From DASQFI01 sp035633215 (lineage in GTDB: Bacteria > Acidobacteriota > Vicinamibacteria > Vicinamibacterales > SCN-69-37): 64,000 bases of DNA. Numbering within the stretch: the stretch's first letter is position 1; every line of letters starts with the position of its first letter. Under the pieces are notes generated by a model. That model saw only the letters and a list, made by a program, of their open reading frames with translations, was not told the DNA's origin and did not search any database. Position numbers and translations under genes: made by a program. Positions 8,721-18,775 of this stretch are shown one piece after another. The stretch covers positions 1 to 64,000 of the forward strand of contig DASQFI010000039.1 of NCBI GenBank assembly GCA_035633215.1. The letters run 5' to 3'.

Positions 8721-8772
8721 GTAGGGCGGGGCTTTAGCGCCGCCTTGGCGCCGGCCCTGAGGGCCGGCCTAC
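8721..8772. repeat. Palindromic repeat F, copy 1
   Basis: A 52 bp element starting GTAGGGCGGGGCTTTAGCGC and ending CCTGAGGGCCGGCCTAC. Its reverse complement matches copy 2 at 13533-13585 almost base for base. Each half is a short hairpin (GGGGCTnnAGC.CC and GGCCCTnAGGGCC). It sits in the mreB-mreC gap. No coding role. Confidence 0.75.
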
Positions 8773-8784
8773 CCTGTCCAGGCC

Positions 8785-9806
<1,022 letters not shown>

Positions 9807-9810
<4 letters not shown>

Positions 9811-11294
9811 CGCAACTCCTGTTCCTCGTGCGGGACCGTCGTCCCGGTCGTCTCCGTGCCTGCGATGTGGATGCCGTTCTTGCCGGTCACCTTGACCCGG
9901 TACATGGCTGCATCCGCGGCTTGGAGCAGCCCTTCTGCTGTATCGGCAACATCGGGCAGGGTCGCCACCCCTATGGAGGCGGTAATTCGGTTTACCGACC
10001 CCCGGTCGGCGAGAAAACTATACCGCTGAATGCGCTCGCGCAACCGCCGGGCGACGAATTGGGCTCCGTCGAGCCCTGTTTCAGGTAACAGGATGGCGAA
10101 CTCGTCACCTCCAAAGCGGGCCACCAGGTCGGTCTCCCGGGCGCTCCCGCGAATGATCGAGGCCGCCTCGATCAGGGCGCGGCTGCCGAGCAGGTGGCCG
10201 TGCAGGTCGTTGATGCGTTTGAATCCGTCCAGGTCGATGAAGAGGAGCGAAAGCGGGGATCCGTTGCGGATGGCGCGCTTCGTTTCACGACGGAGGGCTT
10301 CGTTCAGGAATCTCGAGTTATAGAGCTGGGTCAGGTCGTCGGTGACCGACAGGGCCTCGGCGCGGGCCACCCGCAGCGCATGGGCCAGCGCATACGCCGC
10401 CGGCTCGACGAGCAGGGCCAGGGCATCCACCAGCTCGGCCGGGAGGATCGGCATCCGGCGGGGCCGCCCATGGTCCACCCCCACGAGTACCGCCACCACG
10501 GCGCCCCCCACCACCAGGGGCCAGCCGATGACCGTTGCCTCAACTTGCCCGGCCTGGCGGGGGCTGGCCGTCATCCGGTCGGTGACGTACGTCGTAGAGC
10601 GCACCGCCGCCTTGCCGCTCCGCACGACGACGTCGCCCATCTGCGTCGCGGCTTCCTTGAGCGCGGGATCGATGCCGGGGTCGCCTTCGTCGATCCGGCG
10701 GACGACGCCGTCGGCCTCGACGGCCATGATCGACCACTCGGTGAGGGGCAGCCAGTCGCCGACGCGCGTGACGACCGCGTTGGCGACGCCGCCCGGATCG
10801 GTGGACGCGTTGACGGCGCGCATCAACTCGCTCACCGCTTCGGTGCGTCGCGAGAGCTTGCTCAGCCGCGGCGCGGCGGCGTCGAGACGATCGGCGAGAT
10901 CGACGACAGCGGGCAGACCGAGCGCGCGCTCGACGTCAGCGAGGCGCACGGGAACGGACAGATGTTTCCTGAATCCGATTGTTCGAGAGATCTCGATGAG
11001 CTTGGCGCTCATGCTCGTGCTGTACGACGCCGAGGGCAGTCCGGCGATCAGGGTCGGGATGCGCGTGTCGGCCGCGTCCTGGGCCGCGAGCTCCCACAGC
11101 AATCCCGCGACGTCGCGGGGGATCGACAGCGACGTCGCCTGCCAGACGAGCACGAGCTCGACGCCGGAGATCTGGCGCAATGGCGCCAGATGCTCCTGGA
11201 CGTCCTCGCTTCGATGAAAGACAGCAAGCCGAAGCACGGGCGGTGTCGGAGTCGGTGCTGGGGTAACGGACTTCGGCTCTTGTGCTCCCGGCAT
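9807..11294 (-). CDS. GGDEF diguanylate cyclase with sensory region, head of the mre operon
   Basis: About 495 residues. The C-terminal third is a GGDEF domain: VTDDLTQLYNSRFL, DLDGFKRINDLHGH, the active motif FGGDEFAI (about residue 400), and an intact RxxD inhibitory site (RETD) five residues upstream. It should make cyclic di-GMP and be product-inhibited. The middle (about 150-310) resembles a GAF-type sensor; the N-terminal 140 residues resemble a degenerate receiver-like domain. No membrane segment is evident, so it is probably cytoplasmic. The frame opens at TTG 11330 but ATG 11294 is equally possible; a TATAGT-like box at 11331-11336 would favour 11294. Its stop overlaps the mreB start. 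Confidence 0.88.
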
Positions 11295-11330
11295 GTCCCG
11301 GTAATCAGCGGTGGCCGACCGAACGGTCAA

Positions 11331-11336
11331 ACTATA
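11331..11336 (-). promoter_or_regulatory. Candidate -10 box for the GGDEF-mre operon
   Basis: On the minus strand the sequence reads TATAGT, five of six matches to the sigma-70 -10 consensus, in an otherwise GC-rich divergent region. No good -35 box is seen at 17 bases upstream (CAAAAA-like), so support is weak. Transcription from it would start near base 11325 and make ATG 11294 the natural start codon. Confidence 0.25.
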
Positions 11337-11496
11337 ACATGCCGCAATCGCTGTTTTTGGCCGAAAATCAGGCGTTTTGACGATCCGCCGAGACGTTTCT
11401 GAAACTGCGCGAGGATTGATCCGGGGCCGACGAACAAAAGTCAGCCGGCGAGATGTTCAATTCGATCGGCATGGCATAATTGTACTTTTGCAGCAG

Positions 11497-11604
11497 CTAG
11501 TGCCGTTCCAACTTGTTCCGCCAAGAGGCAACGCCCTTGGAGTGGCTGGAGTCGCTGCAGTGCAAGATGGTTCTCACCGGTGTATCAAGTTGGAACGGCA
11601 CTAG
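11497..11604. repeat. Terminal inverted repeat element K (108 bp)
   Basis: Perfect 19 bp arms, CTAGTGCCGTTCCAACTTG at 11497-11515 and its exact reverse complement at 11586-11604. The 70 bp interior has a secondary short palindrome (CCAAGAGGCAACGCCCTTGG, 11522-11541). The layout resembles a miniature inverted-repeat element, with CTAG at both outer ends. The right end supplies the AGGAG that precedes the foldase gene. It sits in the divergent promoter region between the mre operon and the PpiD-like gene. Confidence 0.8.
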
Positions 11605-11616
11605 GAGATTCCACAC

Positions 11617-13536
11617 GTGACGATGCTCGATCGGATGCGCCGACACCGGAACTGGTTAAAGCTCAGCCTGCTCGCGGTGGTCGCGACGTTCATCCTCTTG
11701 TACGTGCCTTCGTTCATGAGCCCGACCGGTGCCGGCGCGGCGCCCGGCGACGCGATCGCGACTGTTGACGGCCGCAAGATTACCGTCGATACGTACCGGC
11801 GCGCGTACCAGACACAGGTCCAGGCGCTGCGAAACGCCTACGGCGCGTCGCTGAACGATCAAATGCTTCGTCAGCTCGGCATTGGTCAGCGGATCGTGCA
11901 GCAGCTGATCGACGAAGAAGCGGTCCTCGTCGAAGCGCGGCGGATCGGGATCACGGTGAGCGACGCGGAGCTGCGCGAGCGTCTGCTCCGCCTCCCCGAC
12001 TTTCAGGAGAACGGTCAGTTCGTCGGCGAAGCGCGGTACCGCGCCGTGCTGCGCATGCAGCGTCCGCCGCGCACACCCGGTGAGTTCGAGGACGAGCTCA
12101 GGAAAGTGCTGACGATTGAAAAGCTCCAGGGCGCGGTGGCCGGGTGGGTCCGGGTCTCGGATCCCGAGGTCGAAGAGGAGTACCGGCGCCGCAACGAGAA
12201 GGTCAAGCTGGACCTGGCCATCTTCACGGCGAATCAGTTCCGGGCGGGAATCCAGCCCACTGACGCGGAATTGCAGGCCCAATTCAGCGCCCACCCGGAC
12301 ACCTACAAAATGCCGGAAAAGCGCAGGGTGCGATACCTGTCCCTCAGCGCCGAAGCGCTGCGAGCCCGGATGACGGTCACACCCCAGGAAATCGAGGCCA
12401 AGTACCAGCAGAACAGCCAGACCTACTCGATGCCGGAGCAGATTCGGGCCAGCCACATCCTCTTCAAGACCGAGGGGAAGGACGCGGCAGTCGTCACGAA
12501 GCAGGCCGAGGCCGTCCTGGCCAAGGTGAAAGCCGGGGGCGACTTCGCCGCGCTCGCCAGGCAGTACTCCGAGGACGACCAAAGCAAGCCGACGGGCGGG
12601 GACCTCGACTACTTCGGCCGCGGCGCGATGACCCCGGAGTTCGAGGAAGCGGCGTGGGCGCTCGAGGTCGGGAAGACGAGCGAGATCGTCAAGTCGCCGT
12701 TCGGTCTGCACATCATCAAGCTGACCGACAAGAAGGCGGCGGCCACCAAGACGCTCGCCGAGGTCCGCGCGCAGATCGAGGATCAGATTCGCTGGGAGAA
12801 GGCCCAGGCCGAGACCAGCAAGATCGGCGAGGAAATCGCGAAGGAGATCAAAGAGCCGTCGGATCTCGATCGCGTCGCCAAGACGCGCTCGCTCACCGTC
12901 GGCGACTCCGGTCTGTTCAGCCGCGAGGAGCCGCTGGCCGGTTTGGGCTTCGCGCCCGCCGTCTCCTCCGAAGCGTTCACGATGGAGCAAGGCAAGGTGA
13001 GCGGGACGCTCCGGACCACCCAGGGCTTCGCGTTCATCACGCTGGCCGAAATCAAGCCCTCGTTCGCGCCGAAACTCGACGAGGTCAAAGACAAGGTGCG
13101 CGAGGACGTCATCAAGACCAAAGCCGTCGAGGTCGCGAAGAGCAAGGCAGCCGCCATGGCGCAGGCGGCGAAGAGCAACTTCGCGGCCGCGGCCAAGGCC
13201 GCCGGCGTCGAAGTGAAAACGACCGAGCTCATCACGCGCGGCGCCGCGCTGCCCGAGATCGGGGTCTCAGGCGCGGTGGACGACGCGGTCTTTGCGCTGA
13301 AGGCGGGCGAGACCACCGCTCCCATCTCCACCGAAAACGCCGTCGTCGTCGCGCGCGTGAAAGAGCGCCAGGACGTCAATCCGACCGAGTTCCAGGGCGC
13401 GCGCGAGGGCATCCGCGGGGAGCTCCTCCAGGCCAGGCGCGGCCAGTTCTTCGCCGCTTACATGGGCAAGGCGAAGGGCAAGATGCAGATCGAGTTCAAC
13501 GGCGAGGCGATTCGGACGCTGTTGGGTGGGATGTAG
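11617..13536 (+). CDS. PpiD/SurA-like peptidylprolyl isomerase (membrane-anchored periplasmic foldase)
   Basis: 639 residues. An N-terminal membrane anchor (LSLLAVVATFILLYVPSFM) is followed by a SurA_N-type chaperone domain (residues about 50-190), a parvulin PPIase domain (about 265-370: IRASHILFKTEG, GGDFAALARQYSEDDQSKPTGGDLDYFGRGAM, FGLHIIKL) and a second degenerate parvulin-like region (about 435-560). PpiD helps fold outer-membrane and secreted proteins. Start is GTG 11617 (or ATG 11623), with AGGAG nine bases upstream, contributed by repeat K. The TAG stop lies inside repeat F copy 2. Confidence 0.88.
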   Translation: MTMLDRMRRHRNWLKLSLLAVVATFILLYVPSFMSPTGAGAAPGDAIATVDGRKITVDTYRRAYQTQVQALRNAYGASLNDQMLRQLGIGQRIVQQLIDEEAVLVEARRIGITVSDAELRERLLRLPDFQENGQFVGEARYRAVLRMQRPPRTPGEFEDELRKVLTIEKLQGAVAGWVRVSDPEVEEEYRRRNEKVKLDLAIFTANQFRAGIQPTDAELQAQFSAHPDTYKMPEKRRVRYLSLSAEALRARMTVTPQEIEAKYQQNSQTYSMPEQIRASHILFKTEGKDAAVVTKQAEAVLAKVKAGGDFAALARQYSEDDQSKPTGGDLDYFGRGAMTPEFEEAAWALEVGKTSEIVKSPFGLHIIKLTDKKAAATKTLAEVRAQIEDQIRWEKAQAETSKIGEEIAKEIKEPSDLDRVAKTRSLTVGDSGLFSREEPLAGLGFAPAVSSEAFTMEQGKVSGTLRTTQGFAFITLAEIKPSFAPKLDEVKDKVREDVIKTKAVEVAKSKAAAMAQAAKSNFAAAAKAAGVEVKTTELITRGAALPEIGVSGAVDDAVFALKAGETTAPISTENAVVVARVKERQDVNPTEFQGAREGIRGELLQARRGQFFAAYMGKAKGKMQIEFNGEAIRTLLGGM

Positions 13537-13585
13537 GCCGGCCCTTCAGGGCCGGCGTCAAGGCGGGGCTGAAGCCCCGCCCTAC
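13533..13585. repeat. Palindromic repeat F, copy 2
   Basis: A 53 bp element starting GTAGGCCGGCCCTTCAGGGC and ending GAAGCCCCGCCCTAC, in inverse orientation to copy 1 at 8721-8772. The stop codon of the PpiD-like gene is formed by its second to fourth bases. It lies between two convergent genes and could serve as a terminator. Confidence 0.75.
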
Positions 13586-13597
13586 AAGCTCGGTCGA

Positions 13598-15334
13598 CTA
13601 TCGCCAGAACACATTCGGCATGAGCGCGAGCGGCTCGCCCCGTCTGAACCGCGAAAGCCTCAGAAGTTCCACCGCGCGCAGGTCGGTCTGACGCGTCAGA
13701 AGCTGGAGACCGGCGGCCATCGAGCTGCCGAACGGATTCGCGACCACTTCATAGAACGACCGGCGCTGCGGGTAGACGTCCAGCCGGACCTCGCGGGTGG
13801 CCTCGAGCTTGGCGTGCTGTCGAGCAAGGCGGATCGCGTCGTCGAGGCCGCCGAGCTCGTCGACGAGCCCGCGCTCTTTCGCCTGCCGGCCCGTCCAGAC
13901 CCGGCCTTGCGCGAACGGGTCGATGCGCGCGGCCGTGGATTTCCGGCCCTCGGCAACGCGCGAGAGGAAGAGCTCGTAGGTCGCCTGCATCTGCTCTTCG
14001 ATCTTTGGCCGCTCCTCGGCGGTGAACGGCCGCAGCGGCGAGTAAATCTCGGCGAAGCGGCCATCGCTCACCGAATCCGAACCTAGGCCCAGCTTATCGA
14101 ACGTCCCTTTGAGCACGAACTTGCCGGTCACGACGCCGATCGATCCGGTGATGGTCCCGGGCTGGGCCACGATGGCGTGCGCCGGGAGCGCGATGTAGTA
14201 CCCGCCTGACGCGGCGACGTCACCCATCGACACGATCACGGGCTTCACGTCCCGGGCCAGCATCAGCTCGCGCCAGATGGCCTCGGAAGCAATCGCGGAT
14301 CCACCCGGACTGTCGACGCGGACGATGATCGCGCGAATGCCCGGATCGACGCGCACCTTGCGGACCCACTGCACGAACGTCTCGGAGCCGACGACCGAGC
14401 CGCCGGGGGTGTCGAATACGCTCTTGCCGCTGGCAATCGTGCCAACCGCGTACAGAAGCGCCATGCGAACCGCGGGCGACCGGCTGGCGGTCGCGGTGCG
14501 GACCGACGCGTGCTCGTAATCGTCGCTTTCCAACCGGCGCGTGCCGCGCACAGGATCCTGATCGTCGAGCTGGTCCTCGTACGCGAGCTCGTCCACGAGT
14601 CCGGCCCGTCGAGCGGACTCCGCAAGGAACGGCCCCGAATCGATCGCCTTACGAATCTCTGTCTCGGCTCGGTTCCGGCCGAGCGAGATACGCCGCACGA
14701 GCTCGTCATACCAGTCCCGGTTGAGCGACTGGGACATCTCACGGTGCGCCGGCGTGAAGCCCTTCTCGGTAAACGTGTTCGCCGCCGTCTTGTACTCGCC
14801 GATGTGCAGCAGGTCCGGGTAGACGCCGATCTTGTCGAGCGTGCCGCGGAAAAACAGCTCGTACGTCGCGAGGCCCGACAGATCGAGTTGGCCGCCCGGC
14901 ATCATGACGACGCGGTTGGCCGCCGAGGCCAGGTAGTACTCCTGCGCGCCGCCGTACTCGAGGTAGGCGGTGATCGGTTTTCCACCCGCGCGGAACTCGT
15001 CGAGCGCGCTCCGCAGCTCCTGGAGCTGCGCCCACAGCGCACCGGCCGCCTGCGGCATGATGACGAGCGTCTTCACGCGGCTGTCGCGCGAGGCCTTGCG
15101 GATCGATTCCACCATCGTCCGCAGCGTCGGCGGCGGTCTCAGGAACTGCGTGAACAGGTCCGACCGCTCGATCTCACGGAAGGGCGCCTCGATCTTGAGG
15201 TAGAGCGACGCGTTCGACGGCACTGGGCGCGGCGCATTCCCGGCCGACACCATGAGCAGCATCAGGCCGACCGACGCCAGAACGGCGACGAACAGAAGGA
15301 TGAAGACAACGAGAATTCCACGTCGGGCGGACAA
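13598..15334 (-). CDS. sppA: Signal peptide peptidase SppA, 67 kDa type
   Basis: 578 residues, the long two-domain form of the S49 family. An N-terminal membrane anchor (ILVVFILLFVAVLASVGLML) precedes an N-terminal S49 domain that supplies the catalytic lysine (HIGEYKTAANTF, about residue 182) and a C-terminal domain that supplies the nucleophile serine (GDVAASGGYYIALPA, about residue 376). It cuts leftover signal peptides in the membrane. The start is TTG 15334 with GGAG upstream. It converges on the PpiD-like gene across repeat F, and lies upstream of no obvious operon partner. Confidence 0.92.
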   Translation of the reverse strand: MSARRGILVVFILLFVAVLASVGLMLLMVSAGNAPRPVPSNASLYLKIEAPFREIERSDLFTQFLRPPPTLRTMVESIRKASRDSRVKTLVIMPQAAGALWAQLQELRSALDEFRAGGKPITAYLEYGGAQEYYLASAANRVVMMPGGQLDLSGLATYELFFRGTLDKIGVYPDLLHIGEYKTAANTFTEKGFTPAHREMSQSLNRDWYDELVRRISLGRNRAETEIRKAIDSGPFLAESARRAGLVDELAYEDQLDDQDPVRGTRRLESDDYEHASVRTATASRSPAVRMALLYAVGTIASGKSVFDTPGGSVVGSETFVQWVRKVRVDPGIRAIIVRVDSPGGSAIASEAIWRELMLARDVKPVIVSMGDVAASGGYYIALPAHAIVAQPGTITGSIGVVTGKFVLKGTFDKLGLGSDSVSDGRFAEIYSPLRPFTAEERPKIEEQMQATYELFLSRVAEGRKSTAARIDPFAQGRVWTGRQAKERGLVDELGGLDDAIRLARQHAKLEATREVRLDVYPQRRSFYEVVANPFGSSMAAGLQLLTRQTDLRAVELLRLSRFRRGEPLALMPNVFWR

Positions 15335-15484
15335 AATGGCGCTCCTGTTCGCAGTATAGCGCCTGCCGTTAGCGGATCAGATCCTTGAGCCTTGCCGAGG
15401 CCATCGCCGAGCCCATGCCGAGTTGTGGTGTGTCTGGACGAACCCGTCGTTCCGGTCGAGGGCGGCGCGCAAGTGACGCGCGTA

Positions 15485-17713
15485 CTATCGCTTGACGGGC
15501 GTCAGTCTGATCGTCCCGGCGGCCTCACGCGCGCGCAACACCGCCATCAGGTCCGCGAGCGGCAGCGGCGTGAACTCTCCCGACAGGAAATCCCGGATCT
15601 CGAGCGCCGTCTTTTTCTGACCGAGCAGGATGTTGAGCTCGGCGTTCATCTCCTGCGGCACGCTCGGTCCGGCGTTGCCCCGGCCCCCGCCTGGCCCGCC
15701 GCGTCCGCCGCCAGCCGGTGGCGCCGCGCCCGCGCCCTGCGCACGACCCGGCGCACCAGCGGCGCCGGCGGCCGCAGCGCCACCTGCCGCCCCACCCGCC
15801 CCCGCCGCAGCGGCCGGTGGCGCGCCTTGCCCGGCTCCGCGGCCTCGTCCCCCGCCGCCGATTTGCTCGACGAGCAGGGTCGCCGCCTCTTTTTCCTCCG
15901 GCGTCATGACCGGGTCGGCCGCGGTGAGGTTCCGCTGTCCGGCCTGAAGCTGATAGACGGCCTTGACCTCGTTGAGGAACGCGAGGGCACGCTGATCGAT
16001 CAGCGGCTCGAGCGACGCCGTTTTCTTGCGTCCCGCCTCGACGTTCGCCCACAGCACGCTCGCCGACCGCACGACGCCCTTTTCGACATCGGCCTGGTGT
16101 TTGATCGCGACGATCGCTTCCTTGTAGGCCTGCGTCAGTTGCGAGGCGTCGGTCGTATCCGCCATGTAGCCGAGGCCCTTGGTGTGGGACTCACCCATGC
16201 GCGACAGCCCGCGGCCGAGATTGTCCTGCAGCACGCGCGCGGCCATGTCGTCGGTGCCGGTCGCCAGCACGGCCAGCGCGCCGATGCCGACGACCGCGGC
16301 GCGTTTGTATTGGGTGGAATCCTGCTTGTCGGGCGTGTCTTCCGAGGAGTGGTACCACATGTCCGGCCAGGTGATGAACATCACGGCGGGAATGCCCGCC
16401 TGCATGTACGTCACGTGGTCGCTCGCGCCGTAGTGCTTGTCGATCTTGATGTAGAACGCGTCCTTACTGCCGCGGGGGGCCTCGACCGGCTGCGTGGGCG
16501 CGTACCCGCCGCTCCTGAACCGTACGCGCTCGCGCGTGATGTCGGCGACGTACTCCATCATGCTCTGGCCGATGTCGTTGATGTACGACGGGAACGTATC
16601 GGGGGTGCGCTGCAGGATCCAGAAGCTCCGGCTCGTTGTGAGCCGCACGGCCTCCATGTCGAAGTTCAAGTCGCCAATGATCGCCTTCGCCTTAGCCGGG
16701 TATTTGTCGAGGAACGCGCGCGTGCCGCTGATCTCGGGCACCCAGATGAAGTTGATGGTCCGCTTAGGCCGCGGGAGCTTGCCCTCGTTGACGAGCTTGA
16801 GATACGTGCGGCCGATCTCGAGTGTCAGCGCGCAGCCCGAGTTGTCGTCGTTCGCCCCTTGCTTGATCACGCCCTCGTACAGATGCGCGCTGATTGCGAC
16901 TTCCTGCGTCGTGCTGCCATCGCCGGGAATGGTCGCGACCACGTACTCGGAGTGACTCGGCACCTGGACGCTCTTGACGATCGATCGGATCGTCACCTTC
17001 CCTCTCGCGATGGAAGCCGCCAGTTCGCGCTGCGCGACGGGCGGAACCGACCAGGCGACCGTGCCCGGCTGTGTCGCATTGACGTTTGACGACACGATCT
17101 GCGTCGGGTAGTCGCTGGCGCGCTGAGAGCCGATCGCGCTGACGCCAATCACGCCAATCGCGCCGCGTGGAATCGCCTGACCGTACACGGTCCCAGGCGA
17201 ACCGGAGGACAGGACGAACTTGCCCGTGAGGTCCTTTCCATCGAGATCCTGCGCCCGGCCCTGCCCGCCGTCGATCAGTTCACCCGAGATGTCGCCGTTC
17301 GCGTTGAGCGAGGCGAGGGACAGCGCGATGTCGTGGATATCGAAGAGCTTGACGAATTTGGGGCTGGTCATCCACAGCTCGCCCTGCGTGGGCTGCCACG
17401 CGGATGCGGGCTGTCCGGCGGCGTTCGTCTGGCCGAACTTCTCGATCGTGACGCCGCTATAGCCGTACTCTCTCGCGAAGCGCGCCATGACTTCGCTTTC
17501 GCGAAAGTTGCCTTCGTATTCGACCGGCGGACGGACGCGCTGATAGCCCACCAGCTCGAGCACGTGGTGCATGGCCCGCTCGCCGGAGGCTTCGTTGATG
17601 ATCGCCGTCATCTGACTCTGCGTGAGCAGCGTGCGATCTTCGCGCTCCTGGGCCACCGGCACCGCCGCTGCCAGGGCCGCCGCCGGGAACACCAACGCCC
17701 AATTGAGCTTCAT
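15485..17713 (-). CDS. Secreted M28 family zinc metallopeptidase
   Basis: 742 residues from ATG 17713, GGAGG five bases upstream. A signal peptide (LNWALVFPAAALAAAVPVAQ) is followed by a PA-type insertion (about 110-230) and an M28 aminopeptidase domain. Candidate zinc ligands are His in ISAHLYEG (about 274), Asp in ANDDNSG (288), Glu in WVPEISG (326), Asp in LNFDM (350) and His in WYHSSEDTPD (453). The H-x-Y and single Glu differ from the usual HxD and EE, so the exact ligand set needs structure-based alignment. A Gly/Ala/Arg-rich insert occupies about residues 620-690 and includes GRGRGAG, a heptapeptide shared with two other secreted proteins here. It lies downstream of the sugar ABC operon. 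Confidence 0.88.
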   Translation of the reverse strand: MKLNWALVFPAAALAAAVPVAQEREDRTLLTQSQMTAIINEASGERAMHHVLELVGYQRVRPPVEYEGNFRESEVMARFAREYGYSGVTIEKFGQTNAAGQPASAWQPTQGELWMTSPKFVKLFDIHDIALSLASLNANGDISGELIDGGQGRAQDLDGKDLTGKFVLSSGSPGTVYGQAIPRGAIGVIGVSAIGSQRASDYPTQIVSSNVNATQPGTVAWSVPPVAQRELAASIARGKVTIRSIVKSVQVPSHSEYVVATIPGDGSTTQEVAISAHLYEGVIKQGANDDNSGCALTLEIGRTYLKLVNEGKLPRPKRTINFIWVPEISGTRAFLDKYPAKAKAIIGDLNFDMEAVRLTTSRSFWILQRTPDTFPSYINDIGQSMMEYVADITRERVRFRSGGYAPTQPVEAPRGSKDAFYIKIDKHYGASDHVTYMQAGIPAVMFITWPDMWYHSSEDTPDKQDSTQYKRAAVVGIGALAVLATGTDDMAARVLQDNLGRGLSRMGESHTKGLGYMADTTDASQLTQAYKEAIVAIKHQADVEKGVVRSASVLWANVEAGRKKTASLEPLIDQRALAFLNEVKAVYQLQAGQRNLTAADPVMTPEEKEAATLLVEQIGGGGRGRGAGQGAPPAAAAGAGGAAGGAAAAGAAGAPGRAQGAGAAPPAGGGRGGPGGGRGNAGPSVPQEMNAELNILLGQKKTALEIRDFLSGEFTPLPLADLMAVLRAREAAGTIRLTPVKR

Positions 17714-17774
17714 AAGGCCTCCACGAGTCCGGTCGATCGTTCACCTTCTTACTGGCTGCCCCGATTTGCTATGG

Positions 17775-18740
17775 CTATCCCCCGCCCTCCATGGTCTTCC
17801 ACATCTTCAGGTACGCCTCGACGTTGTCGGCGGTCACGACGTCCACGCCCGAGTCGATGATCGGATTGGCGGGCCGCTTGCCGTTCACGATCTCGTGCAG
17901 CAGCCGCACCGACTCGCTGCCCCAGCCGAAGTACTTCTGACCGAGCAGCACCTGCACCTTGCCGGCCTTGAGCAGGTCCGGTGCGGGTGGATTCGTGTCG
18001 AAGGAGATGAACTTCGTCTTCTTCGGATCGACGGGGGTGAGCGCGTTGGCCGTGAACACCGGCCAGCCGCCGACGGAGATCCAGGCGCCAAGATTCGGAT
18101 ACCGGTTCGTGCCGGTCGCGATGAACTGGGCGCATTTCACGCTGTCTTCCTGGATGTCGAACGTGTCCACGATCTTGATGCCGGGGAACTTCGCCAGCGC
18201 GTCCTTCGCGCCGTCGAGGCGGCGCTGCAGGTTGTTCGCCCCGGCGCTCGTGAGAAACGCAATCGTGCCCTTGCCGTTCAGCAGCCGCGCGGCTTCCTCG
18301 CCCATGATCTGGCCGGACTTGTAGTCGTCCACGCCGTAGAAGGCGATCCGCTTGGACTTCGGCGCGTCCGAATCCCAGGTGACCACGGGAATCCCGGCGG
18401 CGATGGCACGGTCGATCGTGCTCGTCAGGAAGTCCGCGTTCAGGACGGAGATCGCGATGCCGTCCACTTTCTGCGCGATGAACGACTCCAGAATCTCCTT
18501 CTGTTTCAGTTCGTCCGCCCGCTCAGGTCCGTGGTAGATCACCTCGACGCCGCCGATCTGCCTCGCCTTGCGCTGGGCGCCGACGTTCGCGTAGCCGAAC
18601 ACCGGGATATCGAGCGCCTTTGGAATCAGCGCGAACCGCAGCGTCCGTTTCGCTGGCTCCTTTCCAACCTCGACGCCGACGCCCTCGCACGCCCAGGCGG
18701 AGATGCCCACCGCCATCAACAAAGCCACTGCGCGTTTCAT
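17775..18740 (-). CDS. Sugar ABC transporter substrate-binding protein (RbsB/RhaS type)
   Basis: 321 residues from ATG 18740, preceded by AAGGAG. Signal sequence MKRAVALLMAVGISAWA with a cysteine at the cleavage point, although the lipobox (AWAC) is not classical. The mature part is a periplasmic-binding fold of the Peripla_BP_4 class (KVDGIAISVLNADFLTSTIDRAIAAGIPVVTWDSDAP; AFYGVDDYKSGQIMGEEAARLL). It would capture a monosaccharide in the periplasm and hand it to the adjacent permease. It is the last transporter gene of the operon, 35 bases after the permease stop. Confidence 0.9.
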   Translation of the reverse strand: MKRAVALLMAVGISAWACEGVGVEVGKEPAKRTLRFALIPKALDIPVFGYANVGAQRKARQIGGVEVIYHGPERADELKQKEILESFIAQKVDGIAISVLNADFLTSTIDRAIAAGIPVVTWDSDAPKSKRIAFYGVDDYKSGQIMGEEAARLLNGKGTIAFLTSAGANNLQRRLDGAKDALAKFPGIKIVDTFDIQEDSVKCAQFIATGTNRYPNLGAWISVGGWPVFTANALTPVDPKKTKFISFDTNPPAPDLLKAGKVQVLLGQKYFGWGSESVRLLHEIVNGKRPANPIIDSGVDVVTADNVEAYLKMWKTMEGGG

Positions 18741-18775
18741 CAAGCTGCTCCTTACATGCCGTGCACATTACGACA

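Noticed and set aside
15392..17089. A 565-codon plus-strand frame
   Set aside because: Antisense of the M28 peptidase gene, no domain.
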